Positions 9,773 through 18,263 are shown, counted from the first letter of the stretch. The stretch is 64,000 nt of DNA from Clostridiales bacterium (GCA_004555205.1 SFIY01000016.1:1-64000); one strand, 5' to 3'. A program made the numbers and translations. Notes: generated by a model not told the origin, from the letters alone.

Positions 9773-10818
9773 GGTTCCTTCTCCTCCTTGGGGGGTAACT
9801 GGTTTTTGCCGAACATCCGGCTCAAGCTCTCGGCAAAGTAGCTCAACCGCGCAGCCACCGTGGCATAGTCCATGCGGGTGGGGCCAACCACACCCACAAG
9901 GCCGCGCATATTGTCGCCGATGTCATAGCTGGCGATGACCACGCTGCTGTCCTTCAGCGCATCGTTCACATTCTCCGGGCCGATCAGGATCTGCATGGGG
10001 CTGTCGCCCGCGGGGACAGGCAGGTCCTCCTTATTATCCACCATAAAGCTCACCAGATCGTGCGCCTTATCAATGTCGCGGTATTCCGGGAACTTCAGCA
10101 GTTGGCCGGCACCGTTGGTAAACACCTGCTGGTGATTGGTTTCCTGCAGCAGTAAGCCTGCATATTCAATCACCTGATTGAGCAGCAAGAACCACCGGCC
10201 TGTCACCTGCTCGGAAAGGCTCATCAGATGGCCGTTCATCTTCGCCGGATCAATGCCCGTAAAATGGGTGTTGAGCAGATGGCTCATCTCCGGCAGCTTC
10301 TCCGTTTCGATCGCCAGCGGCAAACGCATCAACTGGCTCTTGACGCGGCTGTCAGAGAGCATCACCACGGCGATAAAGCTCATCTCGTCCACGCCGATCA
10401 GCTCAAAGCGCTGCACCGTGACGGCACTTTTGTGGTCGGCCACCGTGTAGCTGGGATAGCCCACAAAGCTGGACACCATCTTGCCCGCCTTGGCGATCAC
10501 CTGATCCACCTGCTCCATGGGGCCGGACAGCGTTTCGTTGATCTTTTCCGTCTCCTCGTCGCTCAGCGCCTTGCGCTCCATCAGCTCGTTGACATACAGG
10601 CGATAGCCCTTCGGCGACGGAATGCGTCCGGCGGAGGTGTGGGGCTGTTCCAGATACCCCATCTCCGTCAGATCCGCCAACTCATTGCGAATGGTCGCGG
10701 AGCTGATCTTGCCGGGCATCTGATCGACAATCGCCTTGGAGCCCATCGGCTCGGCCGTGGCAATGTAGCTGTCCACCACGATTTTCATTATTTGCTTTTT
10801 ACGAGGCGTTAATTCCAT
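9769..10818 (-). CDS. hrcA: Heat-inducible transcriptional repressor HrcA
   Basis: 349 aa, standard length. N-terminal winged helix with LTPRKKQIMKIVVDSYI and SSATIRNELADLTEMGYLEQPHTSAGRIP, the HrcA signature, followed by the dimerisation/GAF-like regions. It binds the CIRCE operator immediately upstream (10832-10858) and so represses its own operon; GroE-assisted folding is the family model. Confidence 0.97.
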   Translation of the reverse strand: MELTPRKKQIMKIVVDSYIATAEPMGSKAIVDQMPGKISSATIRNELADLTEMGYLEQPHTSAGRIPSPKGYRLYVNELMERKALSDEETEKINETLSGPMEQVDQVIAKAGKMVSSFVGYPSYTVADHKSAVTVQRFELIGVDEMSFIAVVMLSDSRVKSQLMRLPLAIETEKLPEMSHLLNTHFTGIDPAKMNGHLMSLSEQVTGRWFLLLNQVIEYAGLLLQETNHQQVFTNGAGQLLKFPEYRDIDKAHDLVSFMVDNKEDLPVPAGDSPMQILIGPENVNDALKDSSVVIASYDIGDNMRGLVGVVGPTRMDYATVAARLSYFAESLSRMFGKNQLPPKEEKEP

Positions 10819-10831
10819 ATTGTCACTCCGT

Positions 10832-10858
10832 TTAGCACTCGCTTTCCCTGAGTGCTAA
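10832..10858 (-). promoter_or_regulatory. CIRCE operator
   Basis: Exact consensus TTAGCACTC-N9-GAGTGCTAA located between the promoter and hrcA. It is the binding site for HrcA. Confidence 0.97.
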
Positions 10859-10861
10859 TTC

Positions 10862-10890
10862 AGTTTACCACCCCATGCCAACAATGTCAA
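10862..10890 (-). promoter_or_regulatory. Sigma-A promoter of the hrcA operon
   Basis: On the minus strand: -35 TTGACA (10885-10890), 17-nt spacer, -10 TAAACT (10862-10867), directly followed by CIRCE. Confidence 0.85.
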
Positions 10891-10950
10891 TAGGTGCTAA
10901 TTTTAAATATTTGTGAACGATTCTCCCGTTTTCGCCGCGACGCACAAAGA

Positions 10951-10974
10951 AAAACCGCCCATGCGGGCGGTTTT
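10951..10974 (-). terminator. Terminator of folT
   Basis: aaaaccgccc-atgc-gggcggtttt: 10-bp symmetric hairpin with A/T flanks, between the folT stop and the divergent hrcA promoter region. Confidence 0.85.
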
Positions 10975-11001
10975 GGCAGATGAAAGAGCGGGACGGGCGT
11001 A

Positions 11002-11598
11002 TCACCAGCCGATCCGATCATTCGGAAGCTGGCAGGGCAGCTTTCCCAGCTTATGCAGCACCGGCAGCAGGGCCTGAAACAAAAAGCCCAGCATCAGGAT
11101 CTGCAGCGGCAGATACAGGGCGTTTTTCACGGCGCTGGTGGTCATGTAATATATGTAGCCCTTGCTGTACAGGATAGCGCTCCACAGTGAGCCGAGGAGC
11201 ACATTCTGTACATTGGTGATGCATTTTGCCAGAATGATCCGCCGCCAGGTGATCTTTGCCCGATAGAAAAACAGCGCATAAATCATGCAGCCCAAAATGG
11301 TGGTCAGCATATAGCCCGGAAAATACGGATAGCCGCCGGAGGACAGGAAAAAGCTGAGGGTATCCTCCGCAGCGCCGAACAGGATCACCGCCACCGGGCC
11401 GCATACCAGCGCACACAGTGCACGGGCCAAAAAGGTGACGCTGAGCGAGAGATTCTCCCCCAGGGGGATCTTGCAGTGGCTCAGCACGATGCAGGCCGCC
11501 ACCATCAGCGCCGAAAACACCAGCGTCCGGTAGCTTTTCAGTTCCTTTGCCGCCGTTCGCCAATAGGCGGCCGAAAAGGGCGTCTTAAACAGTTCCAT
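11002..11598 (-). CDS. folT: Folate ECF transporter S component FolT
   Basis: 198 aa with about six hydrophobic helices, matching the S-component size. It would bind folate and associate with a shared ECF energising module encoded elsewhere. Assignment rests on the S-component look (SALMVAACIVLSHCKIPL, then a GPVAVILFGAAEDTLSFFL segment with SGGYPYFPGYMLTTILGC) and on the THF riboswitch upstream, which is typical for folT. ATG follows an RBS (ggagg) that is buried in a predicted hairpin. Confidence 0.9.
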   Translation of the reverse strand: MELFKTPFSAAYWRTAAKELKSYRTLVFSALMVAACIVLSHCKIPLGENLSLSVTFLARALCALVCGPVAVILFGAAEDTLSFFLSSGGYPYFPGYMLTTILGCMIYALFFYRAKITWRRIILAKCITNVQNVLLGSLWSAILYSKGYIYYMTTSAVKNALYLPLQILMLGFLFQALLPVLHKLGKLPCQLPNDRIGW

Positions 11599-11605
11599 AA
11601 AAAAC

Positions 11606-11654
11606 CTCCTCTGTGATATCGGCAGTCCAAAATCGGATCAGCCGCACAGAGGAG
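11606..11654 (-). promoter_or_regulatory. RBS-sequestering / terminator-like stem of folT
   Basis: Arms 11606-11615 and 11645-11654 are perfectly complementary (10 bp). The 3' arm in the RNA contains the folT Shine-Dalgarno region and is followed by six U, so the stem could either hide the RBS or act as a terminator. It is the probable expression platform of the THF riboswitch. Confidence 0.65.
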
Positions 11655-11694
11655 CAACGGAATACTGACAAAAACGCCGCCAAACTCATATGCG

Positions 11695-11809
11695 GCAGCG
11701 GGATGCGGAATCTGCACTGCAAGGCAAGCCATTTCGTCCGTCGGACAACTCCCCGTTCCGCCGGCACTGGCATCCTGTTCGGATGCGACACGCAGATTCC
11801 TACTCTGCC
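11695..11809 (-). ncRNA. THF (tetrahydrofolate) riboswitch
   Basis: The minus-strand leader contains the family landmarks in order: GGCAGAGTAGGAATC, a CGTGTCGC segment, GAACGGGGAGTTGTCCG, GACGAA, and a closing GATTCCGCATCC. This matches the THF riboswitch architecture remembered from Eubacterium siraeum and Streptococcus mutans. It lies about 100 nt upstream of a folate transporter, its classic target. Boundaries are approximate. Confidence 0.85.
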
Positions 11810-11821
11810 TTGTTCTTTCCC

Positions 11822-11849
11822 ATTATATACCCGCCGCATAAAATTGCAA
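11822..11849 (-). promoter_or_regulatory. Promoter of folT leader
   Basis: Minus strand: -35 TTGCAA (11844-11849), 16-nt spacer, -10 TATAAT (11822-11827), ending 12 nt upstream of the riboswitch. Confidence 0.75.
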
Positions 11850-11883
11850 GAACCTTTGCGCGGAAAACCGCAGAAAAACGCAG

Positions 11884-11916
11884 AAAGGAGGAATCGCGTT
11901 TTGCGATTCCTCCTTT
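11884..11916 (-). terminator. Terminator of the rnf operon
   Basis: 14-bp perfect stem (aaaggaggaatcgc and complement) with a 5-nt loop, just downstream of the rnfB stop on the minus strand. Confidence 0.8.
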
Positions 11917-11929
11917 GCAGCAGAGCAGA

Positions 11930-12835
11930 TTACTCGGTCTTGGCGGCCTCGGCAGCCTTAGCCTCGGCAGCGGCCTTGGCGGCAGCAGCCTTCTTCTCAG
12001 CGGCAGCCTTCTGCGCAGCCTTGAACTTTTCCTTCTCCTCAGCGGTGGGAACAGGCTCAATGGCGTTGCGGGGGCAAGCCTTGGCGCACATGGTGCAGCC
12101 CTTGCACTTGTCGTAGTCGATGACAGCCACATTGTTGACCACATGGATGGCGTCAAACTTACAGGTACGCTCACACATACCGCAGCCGATGCAGGAAACG
12201 GCGCAGACCTTGGTCACAGCGGGGCCCTTGTCCTTGTTGGAGCAGTTGACGAACACCTTCTTGGCGTAGGGAACCTCCACGATCAGCTTGCGGGGGCAAG
12301 CCTCACGGCAGGCGCCGCAGTTGGTGCACTTTTCCTTATCGACAACGGCAGCGCCGTTGTCACCGATATGGATTGCGTCAAACTTGCAGGCAGCCACGCA
12401 GGAGCCAAAGCCGAAGCAGCCGTACTTACAGCCGAGGGCGTCGCCGCCGCAGACCTTCGTCGCCGCCAGGCAGTCCTTCACACCGCGATACTCAAAGTTC
12501 TTGGTGGCGTTGTTGCCGCCGTTGCACAGCACATGCGCGACCATCTTCTCGCCGGAAGGCGCTTCCATACCCATGATGGCAGCGATCTTGGCGGCGTTTT
12601 CGGGGCCGGCAGGTGCGCAGGCGGTGACGGGCGCCTTACCGGCCAGAATGGCCTCAGCGCAGCCGCCGCAGCCGGGATAGCCGCAGCCGCCGCAGTTAGC
12701 GCCGGCCAGGCAAGCCTGAATCTCAGGCAGGCGGGGATCGACCTTGACCTCAAACACCTTGGAGGCGATGGCCAGAACCAAGCCGAACACGAGGGCCAAC
12801 ACGCCCAGTACCAGCACAGCATAAATGATATTCAT
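11930..12835 (-). CDS. rnfB: Rnf complex ferredoxin-type subunit RnfB
   Basis: 301 aa. One N-terminal membrane helix, then the CGGCGYPGCGGCAE 4Fe-4S motif of the RnfB/Fe-S domain. A CKYGCFGFGSC segment and two ferredoxin pairs follow (CTNCGACREACP; CIGCGMCERTC plus CKGCTMCAKACP). RnfB takes electrons from ferredoxin into the Rnf complex, which couples ferredoxin oxidation and NAD+ reduction to Na+ or H+ export. The last 40 residues are a low-complexity Ala/Lys/Glu tail. Last gene of the operon. Confidence 0.95.
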   Translation of the reverse strand: MNIIYAVLVLGVLALVFGLVLAIASKVFEVKVDPRLPEIQACLAGANCGGCGYPGCGGCAEAILAGKAPVTACAPAGPENAAKIAAIMGMEAPSGEKMVAHVLCNGGNNATKNFEYRGVKDCLAATKVCGGDALGCKYGCFGFGSCVAACKFDAIHIGDNGAAVVDKEKCTNCGACREACPRKLIVEVPYAKKVFVNCSNKDKGPAVTKVCAVSCIGCGMCERTCKFDAIHVVNNVAVIDYDKCKGCTMCAKACPRNAIEPVPTAEEKEKFKAAQKAAAEKKAAAAKAAAEAKAAEAAKTE

Positions 12836-12850
12836 AGTTCAATTACCTCC

Positions 12851-13435
12851 TTACCAGACCTGCAGGCCGCTGAAGCCCATAAAGGCCAGCGCCATCAGAC
12901 CGGCAGTGATCAGGGCGATGGGGAAGCCATCGAAGGCCTTGGGGGTCTCTGCAAACTCCAGCTGCTCGCGCACGGCGGCGAACAGGAAAATAGCCAGCAG
13001 GAAGCCCAGACCGCCGGTGATACCGTATACCACAGACTGGATGAAGTTGTAGTCGCTCTGCACATTCAGCAGGGCCACACCCAGCACGGCGCAGTTGGTG
13101 GTAATCAGGGGCAGGTACACGCCCAGAGCGGTGTACAGCGTGGGGATGAACTTCTTCAGGAACATTTCCACAAACTGCACCAGAGAAGCGATGACCAGGA
13201 TGAAGGCCACCGTCTGCATATAACCCAGACCGGCGCTCACCAGGATCTTGTTGACGCCGAAGCAGACGGCGGAAGCCAGACCCATAACGAAGGTAACGGC
13301 AGCGCCCATACCCACAGCGGTGTCGATCTTCTTGGAAACGCCCAGGAAGGGGCAGATGCCCAGGAACTGAGCAAAGATAAAGTTATTTGTCAGAATAGCG
13401 CCAAGAGAGATGGCGAGCAAAGTCGTAATATCCAT
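12851..13435 (-). CDS. rnfA: Rnf complex membrane subunit RnfA
   Basis: 194 aa, six hydrophobic helices, start MDITTLLAISLGAILTNNFI, with FLGICPFLGVSKK near residue 30. RnfA and RnfE are paralogous, oppositely oriented membrane subunits. The stop of rnfE directly abuts its start, and rnfB follows after 15 bp. Confidence 0.95.
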   Translation of the reverse strand: MDITTLLAISLGAILTNNFIFAQFLGICPFLGVSKKIDTAVGMGAAVTFVMGLASAVCFGVNKILVSAGLGYMQTVAFILVIASLVQFVEMFLKKFIPTLYTALGVYLPLITTNCAVLGVALLNVQSDYNFIQSVVYGITGGLGFLLAIFLFAAVREQLEFAETPKAFDGFPIALITAGLMALAFMGFSGLQVW

Positions 13436-14083
13436 TTACTTCGCCTCCTTTTTCTTTTCAGCTTTTGCCAAAGCCCACTGCATCACGGCGATCAGTGCGC
13501 CCAGCGTCAGGAAGCCGCCCACCGGCAGCGTCAGCACCTTGATGCCAAACTCCTCGGGAATGATGGAGATGCCGGGTGCGCTGCCCAATGCGCCGCCGCC
13601 CAGCAGACCGCCGCCGAACTTGCCGTTGCCCAGGAACTCACGCACCACGCACATGGCGATCAGCACGACGGTGTAGCCGATGCCCTGGCAGATACCGTCC
13701 ACAGTGGAGGCACCCACACCGTTCTTGGAGGCGTAGCCCTCGGCACGGCCCAGAATGATGCAGTTAACCACGATCAGAGGAATGAACACACCCAGGGAGG
13801 CAGACAGCGCCGGCACAAAGGCCTTGAGCAGCAGGTCCACGCAGGTCACGAAACCGGCGATGACCACGATGTAGCAGGCGATACGCACTTCATTGGGGAT
13901 GATCTTACGCAGCAGGGAAATAAAGATGTTGGACAGGGTCAGGATGATCAGCACGGACACGCCCATACCCAGACCGTTGAAAAACGAGGTGGTGATGGCC
14001 ATGGTGGAGCACATACCCAGAAGCTGCACCAGCACGGGGTTCTGTGAAATCAGGCCCTCTTTGAGTTGCTTACCGAAATTCAT
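13436..14083 (-). CDS. rnfE: Rnf complex membrane subunit RnfE
   Basis: 215 aa with about six helices; GLISQNPVLVQLLGMCSTMAIT near the N-terminus and a Lys-rich C-terminal end (KAEKKKEAK) are typical of RnfE. It is paralogous to RnfA. It lies 18 bp downstream of rnfG with an aaaggagga RBS. Confidence 0.95.
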   Translation of the reverse strand: MNFGKQLKEGLISQNPVLVQLLGMCSTMAITTSFFNGLGMGVSVLIILTLSNIFISLLRKIIPNEVRIACYIVVIAGFVTCVDLLLKAFVPALSASLGVFIPLIVVNCIILGRAEGYASKNGVGASTVDGICQGIGYTVVLIAMCVVREFLGNGKFGGGLLGGGALGSAPGISIIPEEFGIKVLTLPVGGFLTLGALIAVMQWALAKAEKKKEAK

Positions 14084-14101
14084 AATTCAGCTCCTCCTTT
14101 C

Positions 14102-14695
14102 TTAGCCCAACGCGTCCACGGCAGCCAGCGCGGCGTTCGCGCCGGTGGTGATGCCTTTGGTGGACACGGTGGCGCCGGTGATCGGCGTAATGTTGGAGCC
14201 AACCACCAGAGAGCCGGCGCCGCTCAGGCCAATGAACTGATCCAGCACGGGTTCGCCGGCGGCGTTGAGGTCATTGCCCACGACCTTGGTACCGATGCCG
14301 GAGGTTTCGGCATGGCTGACAACGGAGATGCCGGTGATGGCCTTGTTGGCGTCCACGCCCACCATCATCACAATGCTGCCCTGAGAGCCGGAGGCGGAGA
14401 TCTTCAGCACATAGCCTGCCTCAGCGCCGCCATTGGTCACGGGATACATCTCCATGAGCTTGCCGCCCTGTGCCGCCGCCGCAGCGACAGCCGTTTCGGT
14501 AAGCTCCATCTTATCGCCGAACTCGCTGCCCTCGGGGGCAACGGCGCTCATGGAAATGCGGGTGTTTTCCGCGTCGATCTCGGCGATCTTGTCGGCGGTA
14601 ATGCTGTTGACAAGGCCCAGCATGGCGGCAACCACCAGAGAGATCACCGTCAGAGTGCCGGCCACCTTCAAAATAAACTTAGGAGAAATTTTCAT
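14102..14695 (-). CDS. rnfG: Rnf complex FMN-binding subunit RnfG
   Basis: 197 aa. One N-terminal membrane helix and an extracytoplasmic FMN-binding domain. The motif PITGATVSTKG carries the threonine used for covalent FMN attachment in RnfG/NqrC proteins. The first base of its start codon overlaps the rnfD stop. A flavin transferase (ApbE) would be needed but is not in this window. Confidence 0.95.
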   Translation of the reverse strand: MKISPKFILKVAGTLTVISLVVAAMLGLVNSITADKIAEIDAENTRISMSAVAPEGSEFGDKMELTETAVAAAAAQGGKLMEMYPVTNGGAEAGYVLKISASGSQGSIVMMVGVDANKAITGISVVSHAETSGIGTKVVGNDLNAAGEPVLDQFIGLSGAGSLVVGSNITPITGATVSTKGITTGANAALAAVDALG

Positions 14696-15711
14696 TACTT
14701 AGCCGCCTCCTTCTTTTCTTTCTTGGGAGCGCCATAGATGGTGGGACGGATGTACTTATCCAGCAGCCAAGTGCAGCAGTTCATAATCAGGATGGAGTAG
14801 CAAACGCCTTCGGGATAGGAACCGAAACGGCGGATGAACACGGTCAGCAGGCCGCAGCCGATACCGAAAATGATCTGACCGGGCTTGGTCACGGGAGAGG
14901 TAGCATAGTCGGTAGCCATGAAGATGGCACCCAGCATCAATCCGCCGCCGAACACGTTGTAAGCCATGTAAGTCACGGCAGAAACGCCCTCAGGGGCGGC
15001 AATCAGACAGATCACAGCCACGGTGGCAATGTAGGCCACGGGGATGTGCCAGGAAATGACCTTACGGATCAGCAGGTAGATACCGCCCAGCAGCAGCATC
15101 AGCGCGGATACTTCGCCCAGAGAGCCGCCAACATGGCCGATAAACATATCACTGATGGAATATGTATTCATCAGATCGGCAAAAGAGCCTTCCTTCATCA
15201 TGGCCAGGGGCGTGGCAGCCGTGGTCACATCGGCCACGGAGCCGAAGACGGCGGCGCGGGTGCCGGGAGCCGCCCAAGTGGTCATGGCAGTGGCATAGCT
15301 GGCCAACAGAATGGCACGGCCGGCCAGAGCGGGGTTAAGGAAGTTGCAGCCGATGCCGCCGTACAACTGCTTGACCACGACGATGGCGAAGAACGCACCG
15401 ATAATGATCGTCCAGTAAGGCAGATTGGAGGGGCACACGAAAGCCAGCAGCATACCGGTAACCACAGCAGACAGGTCGCCGATCGCCATGGACTTCTTCA
15501 TCACAGCGCGATAGCCCCACTCCCAGAACAGGCAGGCTGCCACGGAGACCAGCGTCAGCATCAGGGCGCGGAAGCCGAACACATACACGCTCATGGCCAG
15601 AGCGGGCAGCATGGCGATGATCACATCCAGCATGATGGAGCGGGTGTTCTCATTGGAACGGATATGGGGGGAGGAGGACGCGATCAGCTTCAGATTCTTA
15701 TAATCAGTCAT
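14695..15711 (-). CDS. rnfD: Rnf complex membrane subunit RnfD
   Basis: 338 aa, multi-helix NqrB/RnfD family protein. Conserved parts include SPHIRSNENTRSIMLDV near the start, PYWTIIIGAFFAIVVVKQLYGGIGCNFLNPAL in outline, and a candidate flavinylation motif DVTTAATPLA. It carries electrons across the membrane through covalent FMN. Overlaps rnfG by one base and lies 3 bp after rnfC. Confidence 0.95.
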   Translation of the reverse strand: MTDYKNLKLIASSSPHIRSNENTRSIMLDVIIAMLPALAMSVYVFGFRALMLTLVSVAACLFWEWGYRAVMKKSMAIGDLSAVVTGMLLAFVCPSNLPYWTIIIGAFFAIVVVKQLYGGIGCNFLNPALAGRAILLASYATAMTTWAAPGTRAAVFGSVADVTTAATPLAMMKEGSFADLMNTYSISDMFIGHVGGSLGEVSALMLLLGGIYLLIRKVISWHIPVAYIATVAVICLIAAPEGVSAVTYMAYNVFGGGLMLGAIFMATDYATSPVTKPGQIIFGIGCGLLTVFIRRFGSYPEGVCYSILIMNCCTWLLDKYIRPTIYGAPKKEKKEAAK

Positions 15712-15714
15712 GGT

Positions 15715-17085
15715 TTACGCCTCCTTCTTCTCTGCGGCGGCCTTCTCGGCATCAGCCTTGGCCTTGGCCGCCATTCTTGCGTTATTGACCTGCTGCTTGC
15801 CCAGACGGAAAGCGTGGGTCAGAGGCAGACGGGCGGGGCAGGTGTAGGTGCAGGCACCGCACTCAATGCAGTCCATGCCGTGCAGCTCATCGCGCCAATA
15901 TTCCCAGTTGCCCTTCATCAGATACTTGTACATGAACACAGGCTCAAGACGGATGGGGCAGACACCCACGCACTTGCCGCAGCGAATGCACTGGGGATCC
16001 TCCACATACTGCTCTTCCTTGCCTGCAAAAGCCAGCATGGCGCCGGTGCCCTTGCCGACGGTCACATCGAAGCTGTGCTGCGCCAGACCCATCATCGGGC
16101 CGCCCATGATCAGCTTGTAGGTCTCTTCCTTCAGGCCGCCGCAGGCGTCAAACAGGTTGGAGATCGGCGTACCGATGGGGCACTCGATGTTCTTGGGCTC
16201 GATCACGCCGGAGCCGGACACGGTGACGAGCTTGTTCACCACGGGCATGCCGGTGTAGACGGCGCGATAGATCGCGCAGGTGGTGTTCAGGTTGAAAATG
16301 CAGCAGCCTGCGTCAGCGGGCAGCTTGCCGGAAGGAACCTGACGGCCGGAAACGGCCTGCACCAACTGCTTTTCTGCACCCTGCGGATAGCGGGTATGCA
16401 GCACTTCCACCACCACGGGAGCCTTCAGCTCGGCGATGGTCTTGTTCAGAACGTCAGCGGCGTTCTGCTTGTTGGCCTCAATGCCGATGTAGACCTTGTC
16501 AACACCGAAGCACTTCGCCAGCAGGGCGCAGCCCTTGACGACCTGCTCGGGACGCTCCAGCATGGTGCGGTGGTCGCCCGTGATATAGGGTTCGCACTCT
16601 GCCGCGTTGATGATGACATAGTCCACCTTACCCAAGCCGGAAGAAATCTTCACATGGGTGGGGAAGGTTGCGCCGCCCTGGCCGACGATACCGGCGTTCT
16701 TGACGATCTCCACCAGCTGCTCAGGCGTCAGGCTGTCAGGATCCTCAACGGGCTTCACTTCTTCGGAAATGGTGTTCTCGAAGTCATTTTCAATGACCAC
16801 GGACATCATTGTGCCGCCCATAGAAAAGGGGCGGGGTTCCACAGCCTTAACCGTGCCCGACACGCTGGCGTGGATGGGAGCGGAGACAAATCCGCCGGGT
16901 TCACCAATTCTCTGTCCAATTTTAACCTTGTCACCTACCGCAACGATGGGCTTGCAAGGTGCACCGATGTGCATAGACATGGGAATGACCACTTCAGCCG
17001 GCGCTGCCAGCTGCTCGATGGCCTTTTCATTGGTCGCGGCCTTCATATCATTGGGATGAACGCCGCCAAAGAAAGCTTGTGCCAT
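15715..17085 (-). CDS. rnfC: Rnf complex NADH-side subunit RnfC
   Basis: 456 aa. N-terminal barrel-sandwich region with GDKVKIGQRIGEPGGFVSAPIHASVSG, a central NADH/FMN domain (GLGKVDYVIINAAECEPYIT, GGPMMG), and two 4Fe-4S motifs (CIRCGKCVGVCP and CIECGACTYTCP). An Ala/Lys-rich tail ends the protein. It exchanges electrons with NAD(H) on the cytoplasmic side. It is the first gene of the operon. No confident promoter was found in the 280-bp region upstream, which does contain a TGCCGAAA/TTTCGGCA hairpin and an ATTGTTTAACAAT palindrome. Confidence 0.96.
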   Translation of the reverse strand: MAQAFFGGVHPNDMKAATNEKAIEQLAAPAEVVIPMSMHIGAPCKPIVAVGDKVKIGQRIGEPGGFVSAPIHASVSGTVKAVEPRPFSMGGTMMSVVIENDFENTISEEVKPVEDPDSLTPEQLVEIVKNAGIVGQGGATFPTHVKISSGLGKVDYVIINAAECEPYITGDHRTMLERPEQVVKGCALLAKCFGVDKVYIGIEANKQNAADVLNKTIAELKAPVVVEVLHTRYPQGAEKQLVQAVSGRQVPSGKLPADAGCCIFNLNTTCAIYRAVYTGMPVVNKLVTVSGSGVIEPKNIECPIGTPISNLFDACGGLKEETYKLIMGGPMMGLAQHSFDVTVGKGTGAMLAFAGKEEQYVEDPQCIRCGKCVGVCPIRLEPVFMYKYLMKGNWEYWRDELHGMDCIECGACTYTCPARLPLTHAFRLGKQQVNNARMAAKAKADAEKAAAEKKEA

Positions 17086-17329
17086 TGTCTTTCACCTCAT
17101 CTTACTTACGGGTGGCTATACCACCGCATACTATTTAAAAGTTTACAACAAAATTCCCCTGTTGTCCAGTACCTTGGGGTGGAAAAGCGCGGACTTTTTG
17201 TCGTTTTTATCCATTGTTTAACAATTTCTTGCCGAAATATTAGTTTTTTTCGGCACAATGACAGTTGCGGTATGTCGCTGATACCATCATAGTGAAAAAA
17301 TATCCGCAATATGACAGCATAAAGAATAC

Positions 17330-17353
17330 AGCCGACGGCTGACGCCGTCGGCT
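17330..17353 (-). terminator. Terminator of the E2-like gene
   Basis: 10-bp perfect stem agccgacggc / gccgtcggct with a 4-nt loop just after the stop at 17365, and a T-rich minus-strand flank. Confidence 0.8.
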
Positions 17354-17364
17354 GAGCAGTACAT

Positions 17365-18183
17365 TTATTCGCCAAAAGGTTTTTCCAGCAGAGAAATATC
17401 CCGCAGATATTTGCGGAAATCGTTGCAGAAGGCCGCGTACTCGTAGCCGGTGCAGATACGCTCGTCCATGACCACGCCCAACGGCATCATCTTCTTGGTC
17501 AGATCGCCCTTGACATAGTTGGGCACCGGCTTGCCCATGCAGATAAACACGCTGGTGGTGCCGAACTCATAGCAATGGTGGTGGATGTAGCTGGTCTTAA
17601 TCGAGGCCAGGTTGGTGATGAACATACTGGTGTGGAACGGGCTGAGGTCAATGATCTTGCGGGGCAGCAGGCCGTGCTTGTCCAGATGATACGCCAGCCA
17701 GACCACAAATCTGGGCAGGCCCGGTATGGAGAACATCATCCTGGCGAACTTGTCGGTGCTGTTGGACTGATGCGTGCCGGCATTGGCGCTGATGGCCTCG
17801 TTGATCTTGCGGTTGATGGTGAAAATCGTGTCCGACTTGTCCAGAAAGATCTTCAGCGTGGTTTCATCCGGCGTACCGTCGGCGCGCTTTTTCAAAATCA
17901 CGAACGACACGCAAAAATGATTGCGCTCGTAGATCTTGCAGTTCATGACGAAGTAATTCAGCTTGGGATTTTCCAGCACCGCCTTATAATAGGCGGCAAT
18001 AATGACCGCCATATGGTTGATCCGCATGCCTTCACGGCGCTTGGTGCGGATATACTCCTTGATAAGCTCCTCGTCGATATTCTCGGTGATGGTATTCTGC
18101 GCATCATAGCGCTTGGGCATGATATAGGGAATCGCCGCCACAATGGGGGGAAGGTCCTTCACTCTCTTTCCGTCAGGGCGCAT
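17365..18183 (-). CDS. E2-like (2-oxoacid dehydrogenase) acyltransferase-fold protein, catalytic motif altered
   Basis: 272 aa from ATG 18183 (RBS gaggaaa). The whole protein resembles the catalytic domain of dihydrolipoyl acyltransferases and chloramphenicol acetyltransferases (INHMAVIIAAYYKAVLENPKLN, SPFHTSMFITNLASI, PLGVVMDERICTGYEYAAF). There is no lipoyl or peripheral subunit-binding domain and no E1 or E3 gene nearby. The usual HxxxDG active-site motif near the C-terminus appears as ERICTG, so the catalytic His and Asp are missing. A histidine pair occurs instead at YIHHHCYEFG. It is probably not a classical E2 enzyme; the true role is unknown. Confidence 0.7.
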   Translation of the reverse strand: MRPDGKRVKDLPPIVAAIPYIMPKRYDAQNTITENIDEELIKEYIRTKRREGMRINHMAVIIAAYYKAVLENPKLNYFVMNCKIYERNHFCVSFVILKKRADGTPDETTLKIFLDKSDTIFTINRKINEAISANAGTHQSNSTDKFARMMFSIPGLPRFVVWLAYHLDKHGLLPRKIIDLSPFHTSMFITNLASIKTSYIHHHCYEFGTTSVFICMGKPVPNYVKGDLTKKMMPLGVVMDERICTGYEYAAFCNDFRKYLRDISLLEKPFGE

Positions 18184-18217
18184 GGAAGTTTCCTCGTTTC
18201 TTTTGTTTAATGGGTTT

Positions 18218-18246
18218 ATTATACGGTATCTGCACCTCAATTGCAA
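18218..18246 (-). promoter_or_regulatory. Promoter of the E2-like gene
   Basis: Minus strand -35 TTGCAA (18241-18246), 17-nt spacer, -10 TATAAT (18218-18223). Confidence 0.75.
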
Positions 18247-18263
18247 CGGTGCATTTTTTATCC

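Noticed and set aside
11690..14047. A 785-codon open frame on the plus strand opposite rnfB/A/E
   Set aside because: It is antisense to three clear rnf genes, is rich in Gly/His/Gln/Asp typical of reverse-frame translation of GC-rich genes, and has no domain.
17212..17232. Possible Rex operator upstream of rnfC
   Set aside because: The palindrome ATTGTTTAACAAT lacks the spacing of the 18-bp Rex consensus (TTGTGAA-N4-TTCACAA).
15046..17292. A 748-codon open frame on the plus strand
   Set aside because: Antisense to rnfD and rnfC; composition typical of a shadow frame.
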